Assembly (NCBI GenBank): GCA_030765055.1
Contig: CM060951.1
Location: 49,290,291 to 49,354,290, forward strand
DNA: 64,000 bases
Direction of reading: 5' to 3'
Source: Mantis religiosa
Taxonomy: Eukaryota > Arthropoda > Insecta > Mantodea > Mantidae
This document shows, piece after piece, positions 59,581-64,000 of the stretch. The notes beneath the pieces are model-generated. The model did not search any database. It was not told the origin of the DNA and saw only the letters and a list, made by a program, of their open reading frames with translations. A program made the position numbers and the translations under genes. The stretch's first letter is position 1. Each line of letters starts with the position of its first letter.

Positions 59581-61261
59581 GTTACAGAAGTTAAAAGATA
59601 TACGTGGAAACTAAATAGAGAACACTGGGACAAATACATAGCAGATCTAGAATATAACCTACATGGCCGCCAAGATAAAGTTTACAGATTTATTAGAAAC
59701 CTAAATTCAATGGAAAAAGACAAAGAAAATGTAAAAATCTTTAAAGATGAAGAATTAGAGGAATATTATAAAAATCTCTGGAACACAGGAGATAAACAAA
59801 ATTGGGAAATAGATAAATTATACAGAACAGAAGTAGACCGGTTAGAAGTAGAAGAATTAATGGAAAGTATAGCTAAAATTAGATATAGGAAAGCCTGCGG
59901 AATAGATAATATTAATTTATAATTAATTAAATATGCTCCTAAAGAATTACATGACCGATTACGTTATATATAACAAGTGTTGGGAAACAAAAGAAATACC
60001 GCAAGAATGGAAGATAGCTGAAGTGATATCAATATTTAAGAAAGGGGAAAGAACAAGACCTGAAAATCATAGAGGAATTAGTTTATTGTGTGCTGCCTAC
60101 AAAATATATGCCAAAATAATAAGTACTCGGTTAAACAAAATAACAGATGCAATACTCCTAGAAGAACAGACTGGTTTTAGAAAAGGAAGAAGCAACATTG
60201 GCAAATACTCTTAAACAAATAATAGAAAAACGACGCGAACAAAATTTAGAGACGCACTTGCTATTTATTGACTATTATCAAGCTATAGACAAAGTATCAC
60301 GAATGATACTGTGGAAAATTTTAAATAATAGAGGCATACCTTTACAGCTAATTGAAGTTATAAAAAGTATGTACATTGACACAAAAATAAAAATAAATAA
60401 AATAGAACCATTAATAGTTAATGGTGGCGTAAGACAAGGTTGTCCTTTATCAACCACACTTTTTAATTGTATGTTGACGAAATAGTAAGGATTTGGTCGA
60501 ATAAAGTCAATGGAGTCATTAATGTATCAGGAGCTAAATTGATAACCATGTTGTATGCAGATTATCAAATAATAATGACCACAAATGAAGAGGACCTGCA
60601 GAAAATGCTGTATAATCTAGATAAAATTGCTTCAGAATATGGAATGAAAATATCAGAAAATAAATCCAAAAACCATGGCATTTAAAGGAATTAATCCAGT
60701 AAGATCAAAAATAGTGTTAGATAACATAATAATTGAGCAGAAATCACACTTTAAGTATTTAGGATGTAATGTCTCGTACCAAGGGGAAGCTCATATAATA
60801 GAGAAAGTAAATAAATTTAACTATATAACAGGCACAATAAAAAGAACATTAAAAAATAAAGCAAGAAAGGACTCTATAATAAAACTATACAAAACAATGG
60901 CAATACCAACTCTGATCTATGGATCAGAAACATGGACAATAACAAAAATAAATAGTACGAGAATACAGTCATCAGAAATGAAATTCATAAGAGCAATAGC
61001 TGGATATACCAAAATTGATAAAAAAAACGTAGTCAGGATATTAGGACAGAATTAAAAGTAGAAGAAATAAACCATACTATTGAAAGAAATAGAAATCAAT
61101 GGAAAGAACATGTTCAGAGGATGAATAATAACAGAATACCAAAAATAGCCTAAACTATAAACCTATAGGAAGAAGAAACCATGGAAGACCAAAGAAAAGA
61201 TGGGCAGATCAATTTGGAGCCGGAACGGGTTAAACAATCCAAAGCCGTGAGGTAGAAGAAG
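59581..61261 (+). mobile_element. 5'-truncated LINE, longer copy
   Basis: The 3' part matches 10613-11544 nearly base for base and ends in GAA units. Flanks AAGATATTAAACT (59568-59580) and AAGATAGTAAACT (61262-61274) differ at one base, suggesting a target duplication. Endonuclease and the first RT motifs are missing. Confidence 0.87.
59600..61190 (+). pseudogene. LINE reverse transcriptase, broken
   Basis: Pieces in order are 59710-59922 (LEEYYKNLWNTGD), 59933-60214 (EWKIAEVISIFKKGERTRPE, ENHRGISLLCAAYKIYAKI, EEQTGFRKGRS), 60198-60485 (LLFIDYYQAIDKV, NGGVRQGCPLSTTLFNC), 60467-60685 (LYADYQIIMTT, NKSK) and 60675-61055 (YLGCNVSYQGEA, IYGSETWTITK). The catalytic box reads YADY, so its second Asp is lost. 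FIDYYQAID stands where F.DF.KAFD is usual. Frameshifts and stops separate the pieces. Inactive. Confidence 0.88.
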
Positions 61262-61274
61262 AAGATAGTAAACT

Positions 61275-62184
61275 ACAACTCAAGACAGAAAATAAAATTT
61301 GAGAGTCCATATCAGAGTTGGTGAGACCACGCATTTCATGAGGAGGACTAAAGTGTTCAGTGATGGAATAATGCGTGAGATTGATGAACATAACGATGAT
61401 GGTGATGATGAAGAGAAGAAAAAGAAGAAAGTAAACAATTACTAGGACGGATGACATTGAACCAATACGTCCTAATACGCATTTCGTCAACTTCATCTTT
61501 AAGAAGCATCTGCGTCCTCAATTCAAGTCGTAAAGTAGCTTACAGTATTTAATGTGTCTGATGTCTGACGTCGAAACTATCATTTTCTACTGATGCATTA
61601 TCGTTAATGAAACTAGATAAAGTTACACTTTATCTTATGGAAAAAATAACGTATGCCATACAGTTGAAACACTTTATTTTAAAATTTAAAACAAATACTC
61701 CGATCACAATAAACGCATTGTCCTGCAGAAATACGAACTTCTTGATTACTTTTAAAGTGTCAGCAGACTTTGTTTTATTTTTGACAAATCCACTGTTATA
61801 ACAGCAACAAAATAGAGGAGTGGGAGACGATGGAGATATGAAATGTCCAAATAGTACTATCATTGCTTTTATCACATCCTATATATCTGAGAGCGTTCCA
61901 TAGACTTCACCCAGTCTAAGATACACAATTTTTCAAAAGTATATAGTGGAAAATTCTGTGGAAAACATCTTCGCATCGCTGTTACATGTGACCATGTCCA
62001 GCTATAAAAGATTGCAGCTTTTCTTCCCTGCTACTCCTGTTAGTACTCGCTCAATATTAGAACGTTATTATTTATACAGAGCAGCTACTTTTGTGTATTA
62101 TGTTTCTTAGATTTACATTTTCTCTGTGAGCTACTTGAGACACGTCATAATGCTATTAGACCGCCTCTATATTCTTATCCTGCG
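61275..62184. other. No gene seen
   Basis: Spacer. Small overlapping frames at 61230-61875 have no family features. Confidence 0.5.
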
Positions 62185-62470
62185 CCGTGGCGTGGTGGGC
62201 TAAGGCATCATGCCTTGGCTCCCTGGCACGAAAAGCGGTCCGGGATCGATCCCACCCGGGTATAGGACCAGTGCCTCCTCCGCATCATCGAGGGAGCTTA
62301 CGATAAATTAGCGGTCCTTGTCACGAAAGCCAGCATTCCGGCTGGAGGATGCCGAGATGCTGACCACATGTCCTTCCCGTATCGATTGGATGATCGCTCA
62401 CTGTACCTTTAACATGTGGGCGGGAGGCCGGTAGTCGGGTTGGCAGCTACTGATCCTATATGGCCGGGTT
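62185..62470 (+). repeat. tRNA-SINE family D copy
   Basis: The head is GGCGTGGTGGGCTAAGGC, with B-box-like GGGATCGATCCC at about 62240-62255. The body GATGCTGACCACATGTCC and TCGATTGGATGATCGCTCA matches the inverse of 46820-47175. Confidence 0.72.
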
Positions 62471-62479
62471 ACTCTATAG

Positions 62480-62680
62480 TCTTTGCGTAAGGTGTTTCTT
62501 GCATTGAAGAGATTTTCAGTTCGAATGTCGGTTAGTTACGCGGATAAGGCTATTTTGGGGATTTTTATTATTTCCTTAGTAGACTTAAGTTCAATTATTG
62601 CAACCGGGCTCGTTTGAGCATTATTTCACTTTTCATTTATTTATAGTACGATTATCTACCAAGTTAAATAAATATTAAAC
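62480..62680 (+). repeat. tRNA-SINE family B, strongly diverged
   Basis: AGTTCGAATGTCGGTTAGTTACG, then GGGGATTTT..TTTCCTTAG and TCGTTTGAGCATTATTTCACTTT follow the family B order. Confidence 0.5.
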
Positions 62681-62689
62681 TTCAGAAAA

Positions 62690-63269
62690 AATGTAAATTT
62701 TATATGTAAGTGCATCGCCTTGACTAACGCGTAGAAGTATCAAAAAATAGACAGAGGTTCTTCGAAACGCCAATGAGGCTTTATCAATTTACTAGAAAAT
62801 GCTCTAAATATGAAAAAGAAACAAAAACGTGCAATTTTGTTTCCTGACGTTGATAAATTTATTTTTTGACCCACAGCAACTAGAACGTACAAATCAACGT
62901 AATTTAGGGTAGTAACTAACAGCTTGCAGGAATATGGAATGTGTGTAGAAGTTTATTTCATATCAACATACTTTGCTCTATTGTTAGAAACTATAGTTTG
63001 AGTCATCTTTCTAAACAGTTAAAAGTAATGTAATAAGAACAGTTTGGAATAATCGTTTTTACTGATAAAAGAGAAGTAGTCAATGTATTGATTTTAAAAC
63101 CATGGAAAAAGATATTTTTAATTTTTATGCACTCTAATAGCTAAATAACTTTTCATGACTAAAACAAGTTTTAAGCTCTGTTGTAGTTAAATTTGGTGTT
63201 AGTAAAATTACTTTTATTAAAAAATAATGGCTGATAAACTTTAATCCTCTTTTTTTCTCTCTCCCACCT
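62690..63269. other. No gene seen
   Basis: AT-rich spacer. Confidence 0.5.
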
Positions 63270-63590
63270 CCTCTGTCGTTTGCGCCCTAGGTCTCAGAAG
63301 TGGGCGCCCAGGGTTAGATGCCTGGACGAAAGGAAACTCTGGATCATAGGATCAGGATGATAGTTTGAAGCTTGGTATGAGAGCAAGGAAGGAGGTGACA
63401 AAAAATTGAGAAAGAAAATGTGATTATTGGGCAGTTAATTCAATGAACGTTGGAGTAAAACCATGAGAACTTGGAGAACACTTCCGGCACTGCTCTGTCC
63501 ATCATAAATCCCACATACATCCCCTGGGATAGAAGCGTTCCTGGGTGAGAGGAGTGCGGTCTAACACTCGGTCACGGTGCCCCCTTGAAA
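63270..63590 (-). repeat. Probable SINE with tRNA-like end
   Basis: The minus strand starts GGGCACCGTGACCGAGTGTT and continues with CCCAGGAACGCTTCTATCCC, tRNA-like in its first part. It runs to GGGCGCCCACTTCTGAGACC near 63290. No other copy in the window; assignment tentative. Confidence 0.4.
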
Positions 63591-63689
63591 ATTATATTAT
63601 TCCTTAAAATTATTGCACATAAGTAGGTCAATGAACTTAGAACGCATGTATCTACATCCTGCAAAAATATTAGTCTGTTGATTGATACA

Positions 63690-63925
63690 TTGAACTTGAA
63701 AAATTCAATGCCATGTGCGGGATTTGAACCACGGAACTCCTGGTTTCCATCCAGTCGCTTTTACCCATTGAGCTACCATGGCTAACGTGCCGTCCTGACA
63801 TTAATTTCTCTAATTGACTCATATATTTCCCCGGTAAACCACTAGGGCTCTAGTATTCGAGATACACAGCTTGTGGCGACTTACTATTGCAAGTACTTGA
63901 GTCCCAGGCTTCTCCATTAAACTCT
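63690..63925 (-). repeat. tRNA-SINE family A copy
   Basis: AATTCAATGCCATGTGCGGG, GGATTTGAACCACGG and GAGCTACCATGGC give the tRNA-like module on the minus strand. TTCCCCGGTAAACCACTAGG and GGCGACTTACTATTGCAAGT give the 5' extension. Confidence 0.78.
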
Positions 63926-64000
63926 TATTATTAAATTAATTGGTTTAAATTAATCATTTCTTCACAGTAGCCGTATATAGGCTGAGGTTTTGGATTGATA

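Overview
The window is eukaryotic, most likely from a large repeat-rich insect genome. The evidence is mariner, Ty3/gypsy-type, jockey-type and tRNA-SINE repeats, long microsatellites, an AT-rich background, and the absence of operons or ribosome-binding sites. A cockroach or another polyneopteran is a guess that the sequence alone does not settle. Almost everything recognisable is mobile DNA. The only candidate host-gene piece is a short exon-like segment at 54528-54571 (+) whose 14-codon peptide resembles the N-terminal region of SGSM1/2-type Rab/RUN-TBC proteins. If that is right, much of the window is intron or gene flank.

Layout. 1-4850: tRNA-derived SINEs of two families, including inverted (fold-back) copies. 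5658-7285: a roughly 560-bp (ATT)n array and an ATA/ATG array carrying a solo LTR. 8706-9991: a decayed full-length mariner. 10613-11544: a 5'-truncated LINE with a 13-bp target duplication. 12745-13690: a GC-rich SINE-like repeat interrupted by a 517-bp GC-rich element that has its own target duplication. 13832-14285: a solo LTR. 14825-20710: a mariner split by a 4551-bp LTR retrotransposon (14914-19464) that keeps a long open gag but has lost most of pol. 22105-23631: a solo LTR carrying an IS630/Tc1-like transposase remnant. 24808-25724 and 28496-29745: two more mariners.

29918-32636 is a pyrimidine-only microsatellite tract broken by exactly 1000 N. It grows out of the 3' tail of a minus-strand LINE (32637-34630), which is itself interrupted. 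35252-37201 is a gypsy-type element deleted down to integrase and LTRs, with a second copy of the GC-rich element inserted in its pol. 39576-49540 holds SINEs, a 300-bp SINE palindrome, a transposase remnant, an RNase H fragment and a gypsy pol end. 51910-55500 holds an (AC)n array, two non-LTR fragments and the candidate exon. 56450-63925 holds SINEs and a second copy of the first LINE.

How the parts relate. The nesting gives a relative chronology: mariner before the gag-bearing LTR element; gypsy pol before the GC-rich element; LTR before the IS630-like element. The most interesting unexplained item is the 517/519-bp GC-rich element. It is present twice, has clean ends and flanking duplications of different length (8 and 11 bp), and matches no class I recognise. 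Also notable are the LTR element whose two LTRs agree only at their ends, and the palindromic tRNA SINEs.
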